The notes: generated from the letters alone by a model not told the origin. A DNA stretch of 64,000 bases from Sambucus nigra (GCA_949130495.1 OX422215.1:67347244-67411243); one strand, 5' to 3'. Shown: positions 23,431 through 35,677, counted from the first letter of the stretch. Program-made: numbers and translations.

Positions 23431-24849
23431 GATATTGGAATATTTTGAGGAGGCAAAACTGAAGGGAGTTCCTCGACAAAATAACAGTCACGCAGATGCA
23501 TTGTCAAGGCTGGCCTCGGCAACGAAGACAGATGTCAGAAGGACCATTCCGATCGAGGTCTTGGAAAAGGCAACCATTGAGGAAGAAGAGGTATGTAACC
23601 CTTGTCATAATTTGAACCTAAGAGTCTCATGGATTGACCCCCTCATCAGATATATTAGAGAGGGAGAGATACCGGAGTCCAAGCTGGAGAGGAGAAAGTT
23701 GAGATATAGGGCTGCCAAGTTCACGGTGATAGGAGACATCTTGTATAAAAAGGGATTTCTATTGCCTCTCCTCAGATGTGTGCATCCCACGGAAGTTCCC
23801 CGGGTCTTATAGGAGGTTCATGAGGGTTCTTACTCTAGCCATATAGGTGGAAGACCCTTGGCCAAAAGAATCATCACACAGGGATACTGGTGGCCGACCT
23901 TGTCCAGGGACGCTGCAGAATACGTGAAGAGGTGCGATAAATGTCAAAGGTTCGCCACTATTCCTCACCAACCCCATCATCCTATGACGTCAATCACTTC
24001 TCCATGGCCATTTGCGGTATGGGGAATTGACTTAGTAGGACCCCTGCCAAGAGCCGCCAATAATTATAGATTCTTGATAGTTTCCATTAACTACTTCTCA
24101 AAGTGGGTGGAGGCAGAGCCGATGATAACAATCACAGAGTAGAAGACTTTCCAGTTTATTTAGAGAAACATCATATGCAGATATGGTATCCCAAACACTC
24201 TCATCTCGGATAATGGGACCCAGTTCAAGAACTCCTCTTTAGAAAAGTACTGCCTAAGAGTTGGGATAAAGCAGTTCTTCTCATCTCCTGGCCGGCCTCA
24301 AGCAAACGGCCAGACCGAGGTCACGAACAAACAATTCTCAATGGAATTAAGAAGAGGTTAGAGGATACGAAGGTAAGATGGATTGAAGAGGTCTACGCTG
24401 TGTTATGGGCCTACAGAACAACGGCAAGGACACCTACAGGAGAAACCCCATTCATGCTAGCACATGGCTCAGAGGCTGTCATACCGACAGAAGTAGGATT
24501 CCCAACTCATAGGGTTAAGACCTATGACCCCGATAAAAATAGGGAGGAGAGGAGATTAGACCTGGATCTGATTGAAGAAAGAAGAGAAGACGCGGAGATC
24601 AGACAAGTAGCTTACCAACAGAGGGCAACGAAATTCTACAACCAGAGGGTGAAGTCAAGACCCATTGCAGTGGGAGACCTAGTGCTAAAAAGGACCTTAC
24701 AGAAAGCAAATAAGCTTCACCCAAATTGGTATGGCCCCTATAGAGTGATGGAAGAGGTTATTCCTGGAACCTACAGGCTAGAAAACCTAGAAGGAGAACC
24801 CTTTGCTAACCCATGGAATGATGATCACCTAAAGAAATATTACATATGA
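23431..24849 (+). pseudogene. RNase H tail and integrase of the Tat element
   Basis: Begins with the end of RNase H (VPRQNNSHADALSRLAS), fused directly to the gag region. It continues through an H2C2 zinc-binding domain (about 23815-23965: HEGSYSSHIGG, then CDKCQRF) and the DDE core: WGIDLVGPLP (about 24030), SDNGTQF (about 24210) and GQTEVTNK (about 24310). All three catalytic acidic positions are still readable. Stop codons lie at 23810-23812 and 24140-24142, and the frame shifts between about 24310 and 24400. The C-terminal part (24400-24849) ends in a conserved DDHLKKYYI. Integrase inserts the cDNA copy in the nucleus; this copy is inactive. Confidence 0.85.
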
Positions 24850-24946
24850 TGTTGCATAGAGTTTGTAAATGTACCATCTTGTTATGAAGAGGTTATTAAT
24901 AAAAGATCAGTTCCTATGTCGGCTCTTGCTTCATTCTTATATCATA
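24850..24946 (+). other. Spacer after integrase
   Basis: Short AT-rich sequence with AATAAAA-like signals (about 24898) that could terminate the gag-pol transcript. It leads into the tandem array. Confidence 0.3.
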
Positions 24947-26225
24947 AATTATGGGGTTAACATCTCAGGTGATGACCTCAGACCCTCATAACACCATGCA
25001 GTGGTGACGAGGTCTGAGCTCAGACACCATAATAGATGAGCTCAGACCCTTAACATCATTAAATTGGTGAGATTAATTATGAGGATAACATCACAGGTGA
25101 TGACCTCAGACCCTCGTAACACCATGCAGTGGTGACAAGGTCTGAGCTCAGACACCATAATAGATGACCTCAGACCCTTAACATCATTAAATTTGTGAGA
25201 TTAATTATGGGGTTAACATCTTAGGTGATGACCTCAGACCCTCATAACACCATGCAGTGGTAACGAGGTCTGAGCTCAGACACCATAATAGATGACCTCA
25301 GACCCTTAACATCATTAAATTGGTGAGATTAATTATGAGGATAACATCACAGGTGATGACCTCAGACCCTCATAACACCATGCAGTGGTGACGAGGTCTG
25401 AACTCAGACACCATAATAGATGACCTCAGACCCTTAACATCATTAAATTGGTGAGATTAATTATGAGGATAACATCATAGGTGATGACCTCAGACCCTCG
25501 TAACACCGTGCAGTGGTGACGAGGTCTGAGCTCAGACACCATAATGGATGACCTCAGACCCTTAACATCATTAAATTGGTGAGATTAATTATGGGGTTAA
25601 CATCTTAGGTGATGACCTCAGACCCTTAACATCATTAAATTGGTGAGATTAATTATGAGCATAACATCACAGGTGATGACCTCAGACCCTCGTAACACCA
25701 TGCAGTGGTGATGAGGTCTGAGCTCAGACACCATAATGAATGACCTCAGATCCTTAACATCATTAAATTGGTGAGATTAATTATGGGGTTAACATCTTAG
25801 GTGATGACCTCAGACCCTCATAACACCATGCAGTGGTGACGAGGTCTGAGATCAGACACCATAATGGGATGCCCTCAGACCCTTAACATCATTAAATTGG
25901 TGAGATTAATTATGAGGATAACATCACAGGCCCTCGTAACACCATGCAATGGTGACGAGGTCTGAGCTCAGACACCATAATGGATGACCTCAAACCATTA
26001 GCATCATTAAATTAGCGAGATTAATTATGGAGTTAACATCTTTGGTGATGACCTCAGACCCTCATAACACCATGCAGTGGTGACGAGGTCTGAGATCAGA
26101 CACCATAATGGGATGACCTCAGACCCTTAACATCATTAATTTGGTGAGATTAATTATGAGGATAACATCCTAGGTGGTGACCTCAGACCTTCATAAGATC
26201 ATTTAGTGGTGACGAGGTCTGGGGT
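24947..26225. repeat. 128-bp tandem array inside the Tat element
   Basis: About ten copies of a ~128-bp unit, two of them shortened (near 25620 and 25930). Two sub-types (ggggttaacatcttagg and gaggataacatcacagg) partly alternate, suggesting a dimeric ~256-bp order in places. Each unit pairs GACCTCAGACC with GGTCTGAG or GGTCTGAGCTCAGAC in inverted orientation around CACCATGCAGTGGTG, so monomers can fold back. It sits between pol and the antisense gene, like the 54-bp array at 1-855. Confidence 0.92.
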
Positions 26226-26429
26226 TAGGACCATTGATTAAGTTTAAACGAGATATCATTACAACAAAATAGAGAATGAAAAATATCACATGGCATTCAG
26301 TAAAAGCAAGTGAAGACAGTTCTCCTCAGAGGTTTATATATTCAGAGATAATAGATGTTCAGTAATTACAAATAAGCTCCATAATGTTAGAAGTTACAAA
26401 TAATGATAAAAAAATCCTAAGGGTTTGAA
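26226..26429. other. Spacer between array and antisense gene
   Basis: AT-rich, no ORF or repeat. It probably contains the 3' end of the antisense transcript. Confidence 0.35.
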
Positions 26430-28830
26430 GAGGGAATGTAACATCCTCGGCCTGGTTGGCTTGAACCATGTTGGTCACCTCGACCGCATCATCATGATGG
26501 TCAGTACCTTCGACCTCGGTGCCTTCCAATGTAGCAGTCTCGGCAGGAGCGGCAGCCTCTTCCTCAATCTCCTGAAGAGCCTGGGCAAATTAAGGATCAG
26601 CAAAGCCGAGACCAACGAAATCAGAGGCCTTTAAAGTGTCGGCCTCTCTCTCCCTGACGTCAGTCCATTTAATAGTGGCTTTGATACCTCTTTCAAGATA
26701 TTCAAAACCGAAGCCCATGAACTCGTCTGAGGCCTTGTAGTCAGAAATTATCTTCTCGGAGGTCTCTTCAAGAGCATCCCTGACAGCTGAGTTGACTTTT
26801 TGATGCAGAGTGTCACCTTTAACCTTCGGAGCTGCAGCATGATCCTTGCCGAGCTAGGAGATGTCCTTCTCCAACCCCTTCACTTTATTCTCAGAGTTTT
26901 GTAGCTCTGATTTCAGATGGTCAATCTCGGCCTCTTTCCCCTTTTGGATGAGGGGAAATTTCCTTAGAGTCCAGTTAGATAAGTGGTGCATAGCAGCCAG
27001 GCCCTGCATATTATATAAAGAGGTTAAGCTGAAGAAAAATCAGATGTTACACTTAGAATTTATGAGGAAAGGTCAAGTCATACCTGAACGGCTCTGTGAA
27101 CGTCGAACTCAACCAGCAATGGGGTGTACAGAGACCTGAAGAAGCATTTATTAGCCTCGGTCATTGTAGAGTCGATGGCATCAAGGGTATGAAGACTGTG
27201 GCCGACTATGCTATCAGATAATTTCAACTGGTCCAGACGAGCCGACAGGGCATCAGCTGAGGAGATGGGGATGGCAGTGTCAGCAGTCTTCTTCCTCTGC
27301 CTCTGATCCTCAGTGACATGTCCTTCTGGAGCCCTCTTCTTCGTGACTTGGGGCTTTGAGGTAGAGGGACCTGGGGGAGGTGCATTGAGGCCTGCTTTCT
27401 TGGCAAGTCTTGTTAAAATGGGTGCGGCCATTTCCCATAGCTCGTCCGAGATGTCTTGTGGTCGCTCTGCAATGAAGTTAGAAGACCCGAGTAAGATAAT
27501 CAGATATGAATGAATTCAGAGGTTTAACTTTATATAAAAACTCTTACCAAGCTCGGCAAGGGGACTTCCACCTAGACCCGTCCCTGAGAGGTAATGTGGT
27601 GTCATCAAATGTTCAAACTTAACGAATAGACCATGTGTCCCTTGGTCTTGCAGGGCTTTCACCTTCTGAATATTTTGAAGACTTAGACCAGGGTTATCCC
27701 TAGCAGACATGGTGACCTTACCCCATCTGAGGGGTATCCTCGGCTCAAGAATGGATGAGGGAACACATGGGCCAAATTCCCATGGTCCAGAGGCAAAGAA
27801 ATAGCGAGGCTTCCAGTTATGGTTTGAAGTCTGAGTTATCTGGAGCATTTTCTTCTCAGGCCTTCGAGCTACAAAATGATAGTAGCTCGGATGATTTTTT
27901 ACCGAGGATGGGACATAGCAACCTACGAAGACCTGAACTGGAAGGTCAGAGTGGTGGACTGCCCTTCACAGGACTATGGCCCCTATTATGACCCTCCAGG
28001 CATTGGGGGATAGTTCTGAGGGGGCAAAATTGATGTAGGAGAGGATGGACTTGATAATGGGATGAATGGGTAGACGAAACCCTAACTTGAACATCTGCTC
28101 GTACAGGAAGATCTCGCCATCTCGGCCATGATAAGCCCTCTCCTCCCTCAGAGGTCTCCTGAGTTTTATAGAGGGACTAATGGAGTACAGGTATCTAAAG
28201 CAGAGAAGGTCTACCTCAGTAACTGTGCTCTCGATCTCGGCTGCCTCAGAGATGTCGACATCACTCTCGACGTCATCATCATCATCTACCTCAACGTCGG
28301 CCGGAGCAGACGTTGATGGGTTGCTCGGGAACCTCTGAGCGAACTCCGCCCCGGTGATGGCCGATAGAGGAATGGCATCAAGAATGGGTGGTACAGCTAC
28401 ACTTGGCTCAACAATTTCAACCTCTGAGGAAGAGGCTGAGGTGCTCGAGCTATTATGAGATGAGGCTCGGCTGGAGACCTCGGCCTGATCAGGGACCTGA
28501 TCAGGCCGATGTATGAAGTCCATGGCCTCCTGAAAGGAATACACAGACATGGGCTCTGAGGTAGAAGATTCAAACTCAAACATCGGAATGGGATCGAAAG
28601 GGACCTCTGTCTGATAGAAGAACTCCGGGGGATCGGGATATATCACCTTAAGAGGTGGTGGAAAGATAGGTCTAATGGGAAATTATTGTGACCTACGAGC
28701 CTCCTCCTGTGCTCTTTCTATTTGTCTAATATTCTCTACAGTCTTCTCTCTAAGGGAGGGGAACTCCTCAAGAAGTTGGTATAAGGCCCTGAGCTTCAGA
28801 TGCCAACCCTAAACTTGGTATAATTTCCTA
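26430..28830 (-). pseudogene. Antisense accessory gene of the Tat element (Transposase_28-like)
   Basis: Runs opposite to gag-pol. The 5' exon region (from about 28800) has one in-frame stop near 28683, then stays open 28646-27966. It contains an acidic/serine-rich segment and then FRLPIHPIIKSILSYINFAP and SPNAWRVIIGAIVL, the signature of Pfam PF04195 ('putative gypsy type transposon'). Further pieces: 27848-27516 (WKPRYFFASGPWEFGP is typical of the family's middle part), 27431-27078 (basic, Pro-rich) and 27000-26430 (coiled coil and acidic tail). Gaps could be introns plus some decay. The role in the element's life cycle is unknown. It is clearly related in layout to the gene at 1133-4870. 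Confidence 0.65.
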
Positions 28831-29374
28831 AATTATAAACAAGACTGGCTGATAAAATAAAGGAATCTAAAGATCAAACTTAGAAGTTTAAAGAAAATAC
28901 TGTTCGCCTGAAAATATGGTGCTCGCCAAAAAAAGATGAATCTCGCCGGAAAATGCAAACTAGAAGCGAAAAACAAAGAAAATGAAGGGGAGAAGGTACC
29001 TGGAAATGAAACGACGAGGGAAAGGGAAGAAAATTCACGAAAAAATACCAATAATGACCTCTGCAGTGGAGTCTTGTTCGAAAAACCTTTGGGGGAGAAA
29101 ACGTTTACTGGAGAGAGTTGCAGGAACAAAATTCGCCAGGAAAGAGAGGAAATGAAGAAGAAGAAGGAGGGAAAGAGGGTTCAAAACCCTTAAATACATA
29201 GGCACGTTTCCCAAGGCCCATCATTGCTTTGGGAGCCCCAAAGGGCGGCTGACAGCACACACCTACCAAACAAGCATACTTCAGCATTGGACAAGTGTCA
29301 AACAAGTATTGGCTCATCATAGACAGGCCTCGATGGAGTGATAATCCCCTAGTCACCTGCTTTCACATATGACT
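28831..29374. other. Upstream region of the antisense gene
   Basis: Purine-rich on the + strand. It probably contains the antisense gene's promoter and leader. No motif is clear enough to annotate. Confidence 0.3.
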
Positions 29375-29390
29375 AAGGGCTGGGGGTGAT
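29375..29390 (+). promoter_or_regulatory. Polypurine tract of the Tat element
   Basis: aagggctgggggtgat immediately precedes the 3' LTR's TGATATG. Confidence 0.75.
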
Positions 29391-30193
29391 TGATATGCCC
29401 CAAGTGTGACCTCAGCCAAGAGAGGCCCACCTCGGCCGAGATAATGGCCGACTCCGAACAAGCCTTGGGCTTGCGATCCCAGCCCTTGGCCATAGCAGGG
29501 TCGGCCCAGGCCGACACTACCACAAGATATCCAAAGGACATCGGGTTACCTCAGCCGGATATGGGCCGAGCTAGCAAGAAGACCAAGTAACACCCCCATC
29601 ATGACATCAGACGGTGCTCCAATCATAAATCTGTCCAGTCTCGGCCAGGGCCGACCCTATTCGCTGTCTTGGTTGGTACCAGGCCTAGACTCCAATGGTC
29701 CATCTCATATCAAACAAACTAGACTTGTCAACCTCGGCCTCTCCTAGGCCGAGGTCATGCACCAGTACGGCAGCCGAGCATCTGTTGATATTTGGATAAG
29801 GACACGTGGACACAAATCAGTTGTAACAAGATTATTCCCCACACGTGGGGAGAATATTTCATCATCATCCTCTACATGTGACAGTGACAGGTGGCTCTCC
29901 CACATTGGTGAGGCTAACACACACATTCATACTACATGCATGGGGGGTATACTACACCCCCCAGGTACTATATATAGATGTCATCCTCTACCTTACAAAG
30001 GATCCAAGATCAGTAACCCTAGCTAAAACTCTGTTCGAATACACAGTAGAGAGAGAAAGCTTGAGAGATTGTATCCATGGCCATTAGATCCCTCATACAG
30101 TGATACACAACATACACTTGCACAGTGGACGTAGGCCTGATTGGCTGAACCACTTACATAACTGTGTTTATCCTCTTCTCCTCATCACAATCT

Positions 30194-30241
<48 letters not shown>

Positions 30242-30324
30242 CAGTATACCCTCATGCTGCCATTGTTAACATTGAATTGAGCTCACAAACACCTTGAAGG
30301 GTGGTGCTGTTTCCAGCATCATCA
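29391..30324 (+). repeat. Tat 3' LTR
   Basis: 934 bp, collinear with 20725-21642. TATA box at 29968-29977, CAGTGGACGTAGGCC at about 30121, (TA)n at 30197-30236. It ends CATCATCA and is followed by ccccc. Confidence 0.92.
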
Positions 30325-31598
30325 CCCCCATAATTCATTCTCCCCATTTTTTTGTTGTCCCTAAATAGACAAATATGAGAAGCATAAATATGGAAAATGT
30401 CACAAGGTAATCAACTTGTTATTTTTGAATTTTTCAAAAAATTTCACACAAAATTTAATACAAAGAATCACACCATGAACGAACAAAAGAACAACCAAGT
30501 CGATGATAGCGTAAATAAAGGGGTGTGATCAAATTCGATAGGAAAATCAATGCATACAAATATGACATATGTGCACGATGAATATCGGATACTCCTAACG
30601 AATAAATTCAACATCTTCCTTAGGTGTAAAAAGATGGAAATATGAGACATTGACTCAATAAAATTTGCAAATCAAAGCTTAAAGTGATTTCCACACCAAT
30701 AACGTCCAAAACGATTTAATGCTTTTTCAGGACTTTCAAGGAAGTGCAAACCTGTTTAAATTCTCCAACCAAACTCCCTCAGATTTATATTTTAAAAAGA
30801 GGTGATCTAAATTATCAAACATTGGAGAATTGATGGTGAAAGCTAAATGGCCAATATTTGGCATGTATTGCTTTTTATTGCCTTTAATTTTTTTTTAAAC
30901 CTCTTTGGACCCCGGATAATAAAATTCCTCAATTTTTTAGGTTCAATTAAACCGCTACTTAATCACAAAGGATAAATAATAACCAGTCGTAGCCCTTCAC
31001 CGTTTTCAAACAAAACACACAAATCCTCACAAACAGGGTTCAAAGGTGCTCACTTTTTTATCAAGTTTTATCGCGCTTGATTCGTTTTAAGGACATGATT
31101 GAAGTGAAAACACCCAACCAATATGTGATAAAACAAGTATAATAATCAAACAAATCCGTGCATGTGTGCAATAAAGGAAATCATGAGTCAAACATGTAGG
31201 AAGTAACACTTAATTACATTTTAATGACTCCACACATTATAAAGCACATGGATAAATTAATCTACTGTCTCAAAACACTATCAAATAGTCATATGAATAA
31301 ATGGAATGATGTTGTGACTCGGCCATCATAAGTGTCCATACATAAAAGTTGCAAACAAAATACAAAAATCTTTTTGGATTTTTCAAAAATTTTATCAAAA
31401 TAAAATCTTTTTGTATTTTTCAAAATTTTTCGAAAACAAAAATCTATACAAAAAGTACATGTCACAATGCTAGAAAAAATATATCAAAAATCATAACTAG
31501 CATATGACAAACATGCAAGCACAATCATCTATATGATATGGCTAGAGAAGAATCATGTACAAACAAACGATAATCAACTTGTCCAAAATCTAGTGACT
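30325..31598 (-). other. Copia internal remnant without recognisable domains
   Basis: AT-rich sequence between the nested Tat element and the Copia zinc knuckle. Protease and integrase would be expected here in an intact Copia element; none is readable. Confidence 0.4.
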
Positions 31599-31805
31599 CT
31601 AAAAGTGATTTCCTAACCCAAATAGATGTGAAACGTCATGTGGAGGATTTAGGAACCTCCTAGGACATTTTCCAAGATCAAAACAAAAACGCCAAAGGTG
31701 ACCTTTCCTACCACAATATGAACATGTGTAAACGGGTGGAACGACACCTATGGGCTGACCTTTTCTAACATCCTTAAAATTGGTTGACCTTCTAAAACAA
31801 ATCAT
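31599..31805 (-). pseudogene. Copia gag zinc-knuckle fragment
   Basis: A 68-codon open stretch with CSYCGRKGHLWRFC, a C-x2-C-x4-H-x4-C nucleic-acid-binding knuckle with all four ligands present. It lies downstream (leftwards) of the coiled-coil gag fragment, separated from it by a stop and a frameshift. No protease follows. Confidence 0.7.
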
Positions 31806-31906
31806 AGTTTTGTCTTAGCACTAGAATCATGAGAACAAGATGAGCCATTACCATCACTATCAAACCTACTCGAGTCTGTCAAATCATTTTTTAACTTCAA
31901 ATTTTT

Positions 31907-32380
31907 TTACTCAAGCAAAGAATTAGACTCTTTCAATTTAAGGGACTCCTTCTTCAAATTTTCAATCAAACCTAGAAGGTTATCTCGCTCCCCCTCAATT
32001 AAAGCAAACTTTTTTCTAAGAGTCTCTTCACGTGCCACAAACTTATTAACTAAAATATTTTTATCCTCTTTGGCACAAACACAAACCATCGAATTTTTAA
32101 GGTCCTCCAATTGTTTTTCTAAATATAAGACCCTATCATCACTTTCCTTCTTGGATAATTTTAAAGAAACAAAGTTATGATCCAAGGAAACAAATTTTTC
32201 ACGATAAAAAACTCTTTGATTTTGAACCGTTTGCAAAAGATCCAACGCGGATTTAAAACGAGAATTTTCTTTTTCCAAAAAATCAATTCTTTTAGCAAAT
32301 GTCAAATTCAAATGATTTATATCATCAAAACTCAGACTTCTGTCATCAAAAGGGGGCATCCGATTACATAGGTGCTCCAT
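31907..32380 (-). pseudogene. Copia gag coiled-coil fragment
   Basis: A 157-codon ORF starting with ATG at 32380 and ending at a TAA (31907-31909). It is strongly coiled-coil (Leu/Lys/Glu heptads). The N-terminal part of gag upstream of it is absent, since only ~200 bp separates it from the LTR. A coiled coil before the zinc knuckle is seen in SIRE-like gag proteins. Confidence 0.6.
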
Positions 32381-32473
32381 TGGTAAAATTGCGATTTTTC
32401 ACAAAACTGATTTAAAAAAATAAATATCACACAAATTTTGCGAAAAATAGGAATACGTGATAAGTTAGCGCAA

Positions 32474-32577
32474 CCCGCTCTGATACCAATTTGAAGATGT
32501 GAGAAGTCAAATTGTATAAAAAAATCCTCAAAAAATCAGGATCACGCGATAAATTAGCGTAACCCGCCCTGATACCA
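32474..32577 (-). promoter_or_regulatory. Duplicated tRNA-Met type primer-binding site of the Copia element
   Basis: Two primer-site copies in tandem about 90 bp apart: cccgctctgatacca at 32474-32488 and cccgccctgatacca at 32563-32577 (complements TGGTATCAGAGCGGG and TGGTATCAGGGCGGG). Each sits in the same context, ttagcg before and atttga after. The inner copy, further from the LTR, matches the tRNA-Met complement better. Only the outer copy borders the LTR (3-bp spacer). Confidence 0.75.
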
Positions 32578-32580
32578 ATT

Positions 32581-33645
32581 TGAAAAGAACGTGACTGTGT
32601 GATAATTGATTAAGTTCGCAAATTTCTATGTTGGCACACTTATATAATTAGAGTCAAATTGAACCAAACCAAATCAATTCAGCCCCTAACACATGCATCT
32701 ATGTGTGTGCGTGTGTCAACCCATAAATAGATAAAGCATGCGATAAGAAATTAAGGGAAAATCCCCGAAGGGCAAAACATTTTATTTCTAGAACTTTAAA
32801 GAATTCAAAAGACCATTGACTTACATACAACCTGATAATCGCCCACAAGTGTAACTCTCGGTGTCTTTGTCAAACATTCAAAGTAACGACTAGAAATCAC
32901 GTCGTCTGGAATCTCTCGCAAGAATTCCAGATGATCAGCAATGAAGAAGAAAACGTCTTCTCCACAAATTACTCTAGATAAGTAAAAACAATCCTCTTGA
33001 AGGTTTAAAGATTCACATACATATATGGGAGTGTTTATGTGAATAAAGAAGATATGAAACCTTAAAATATGAAGTCTGTTTTCTGGGTTGTTAATCGCAG
33101 AAATCGTGTGTGAAAAAGACTTAAAAACGTGTAGAAAGTGACCAGATATTTATATGAAAATCGAGGCGACGACGGCATTCGAACGAGATCAGCATGTCGC
33201 TCGAATGAAGGACAGGTGTCGCTCGAACGATATCGCACAATATCTCTATCTCGTGCGAACGACATTGCTATGTCGTTTGAACGAGCTCGCCGACCGAGGC
33301 ACTCCGCTTCTACACTTAGAAAAAATTTGCTTTCGATAAAAAACATTTCAGACTTCAAAAAATATTTTTTTGAAAAATTCCCAAATATTTATGCAAATAT
33401 AAACAACTCCAATAAATTATTTTACCAATATTACGTAGTGGAATAGTGGGAACAGTTGAGCAGCACGTCGCATGTAGCATGATGCACGTGTAAAGATGAT
33501 GGATGCATGGATTCGGATCAAGGTCATCGTGGATGATCGTGTTGACATGCCGAATGTAGCGGTATCAGACATATAAACTATGATCTAGGACAAACAGAAA
33601 ATTTCTAGATTCTACCCTGGACATTTATAAAATTATGTCCTTACA
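32581..33645 (-). repeat. Copia 5' LTR (right copy)
   Basis: 1065 bp, TGAAAAGAACGTGAC...CCTTACA. On the - strand TATAAATA at 33154-33147 is a likely promoter. CGAACGA/TCGTTTGAACGA motifs cluster at about 33175-33290. About 9% divergence from the partner LTR over the first ~370 bases by eye. Confidence 0.9.
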
Positions 33646-35677
33646 CAAAGCATATACCTGGGACACTCAAACCCTGCACCTATACTCACATGTATAATCA
33701 TTGACCCCCGCATCTTGAAAGGAGTCATATACTGCTGTGCTCGCACTATCACTAAGTCCTCAACACTATATTAATAAAGAGTTAAATCTCTCCACTCCAT
33801 GGTAATTCGACATACCCCGAATCTCATCAGTAAAAGTCCCTATGAACCGGGATCCAATATAACTAGACAACTGTACTCTCTGAAGTTTACTTCACAAAAT
33901 ACCATCGCGAGCTCGACCCTCTTTCAGGTGAGACATTGCAAAACGAATATACACCCTACCCTAGAACAACGAACGCAATAGTCTTGCGATAACCGCCCAC
34001 TATCGCTAACCCGTCTATACCCAGGATAAAATCATAAGTGCATAATCATCTATTATCATGGGATTACCTAAAAATATACCCTCTTAGTGTCCACACCTTC
34101 TCCCCTGTAGGTGGAACTAAAGAGAGACCCTCTAGACAACAGTAATTTTTCTTACAACTATAGTACTATTAATGATACCTCTACCAAACCCATTTCACAC
34201 GCGAATTTAGTACTAACAAACTACTACGACTCGCTCGTGTCACACAAAATAGACCCCAATCACTCTGGGATAAAATTTGTAGTTGTAATTGCCCATAACA
34301 TTGGCGGCTCAAACGATTCCTGGACATGCCACTCTCGTCCTAACCGAACAAAAAATTCTCTAACTATTTCCCCTACTAGGCATCACGCTCATGTCCCCTG
34401 ACTCACCGCGGACAATATCCACACGTGTGTTTATACTCTTTACACATAATACTCGTTGTGCCCTTCCCCTTTTCTCTGGCCCCACCGATCATGCTGGGGT
34501 TGTCCTTTTTATGCACCTGGTAGTCTTGATCCTGATTGTTACTTCTATTGTCCTTTTGGCTCCGCTGGTCCGATTGAACTTGTTGCTGGTCTTGACATCC
34601 CTGACTGAACCCACCATCACTTGGTAGAAATTTTATTGATATCGAACATAAATTTGAGTCCTCTACTGGGTATCCCTTCCCTTGGTGCCTCATTAGAACT
34701 AAAAAATATAGTCTTGCCCTTCGGTTAGATTCTATAGCTCCCTTAGCTCCTTCCTCACGTGAGCATTGATATAAATTTATAAATGTACGACATTAATAAC
34801 AACGACACTAGTCAACCTAGCCGGATCTCCTATCCACACTTGTATTTTCTACCCATAGGTCCATTATCAACTCATGAACCTTTTTTTTATTCTTCACACT
34901 CCTCTAATTGGGTACAAAGTTTGCGATTTTCATCAACTTTCCTTCACATCTGGCCAATGTCCGACCCTTCTGGAAAAAGTACTGAAATCTCCCTTTCCTC
35001 TCTCTATTTAAGCAACTGGTGAGAGGATTCATAATAATATGCACCCCAAATTCCTCGTTATTCATGATATCTCCCCATGGATGTGATGACTGGATCCCAT
35101 CACCCTATACTGCTTTAAAGATCTAAAAAAAATCTCGGAATTTTGACTTGAGTGTCACTACACTCCCCCATATGTGATCCCAAATGGATGTTCTCTTTCC
35201 ATTGGTAAATCATCCTTCCGCATTTTCCTCGAATTCAAGTGGATTTTTCTTCAGAGATAAAAATATTTTTCAACCCTCGCCCCTTGTCGTCTACACTTAG
35301 GGTTTTATCTTTGCACCATCGTCATTCACGATGGTTGTTGGGGCAACTACTGGGCCCCATAGGTTACTCCAACTTAAATTATTCGAACAATAATCATGGT
35401 GACTCCTATTGTATCACTGTTTCCAGAATACTCTATGGCTTCTGCTGAGTCCTCCCTCCTGTAATCCTTATAACGTCCCAGGCTTATCGTTCTATAATGT
35501 TCGATCTACCAAGCTCAACCGAAATCGTATATGAATCACATCAACTAGTAACAATAGCAGGAGAATGTAAGTTGCATACGTAAAGGAATACAATAATCCT
35601 ATAATAAGGCTCTATATCAAAGAATGCTAAGCTGAAACGTAAAAAGTCACCCAGATCCTAAGGACACTAGAACCTGA
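33646..35677 (-). pseudogene. Degraded gag region of the Tekay-type element
   Basis: The right half of the Tekay-type internal region. An open - strand stretch (34693-34403) is Gln/Asp/Lys-rich and ends with CKEYKHTCGYCPR, possibly a decayed zinc knuckle. The rest has no open frame and no clear protease motif. Position next to the 5' LTR and primer site supports gag. Confidence in any domain is low. Confidence 0.45.

Larger units (their letters stand above)
20725..30324 (+). mobile_element. Tat-lineage Gypsy retrotransposon with internal deletion
   Basis: Two LTRs (20725-21642 and 29391-30324) bound a ~9.6-kb element on the + strand. Order: 5' LTR, primer-site region, gag, short remnant of RNase H, integrase, 128-bp tandem array, antisense accessory gene, polypurine tract, 3' LTR. 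Protease, reverse transcriptase and most of RNase H are missing: gag reads directly into the RNase H tail near 23430. Gag and integrase contain in-frame stops and a frameshift, so it could only have moved with helper proteins or before decay. The target duplication is acccc (20720-20724) versus ccccc (30325-30329). Antisense gene plus 3' tandem repeats support the Tat assignment. LTR divergence is about 5% over the first ~345 bases by eye. Confidence 0.9.
19328..33645 (-). mobile_element. SIRE/Maximus-like Copia retrotransposon, pol-less
   Basis: LTRs at 19328-20366 and 32581-33645 (TG...CA, about 1.04-1.07 kb) flanked by a perfect 5-bp target duplication, caaag (19323-19327 and 33646-33650). 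The element is on the minus strand: polypurine complement after the left LTR and a tRNA-Met type primer site beside the right LTR. Excluding the nested Gypsy (20725-30324), only about 2.6 kb is internal: a coiled-coil gag piece, a zinc knuckle and non-coding sequence. No protease, integrase or RT is visible, so it is a deletion derivative. SIRE/Maximus assignment rests on the gag layout and on the 5' leader context; it is probable, not certain. Confidence 0.85.
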
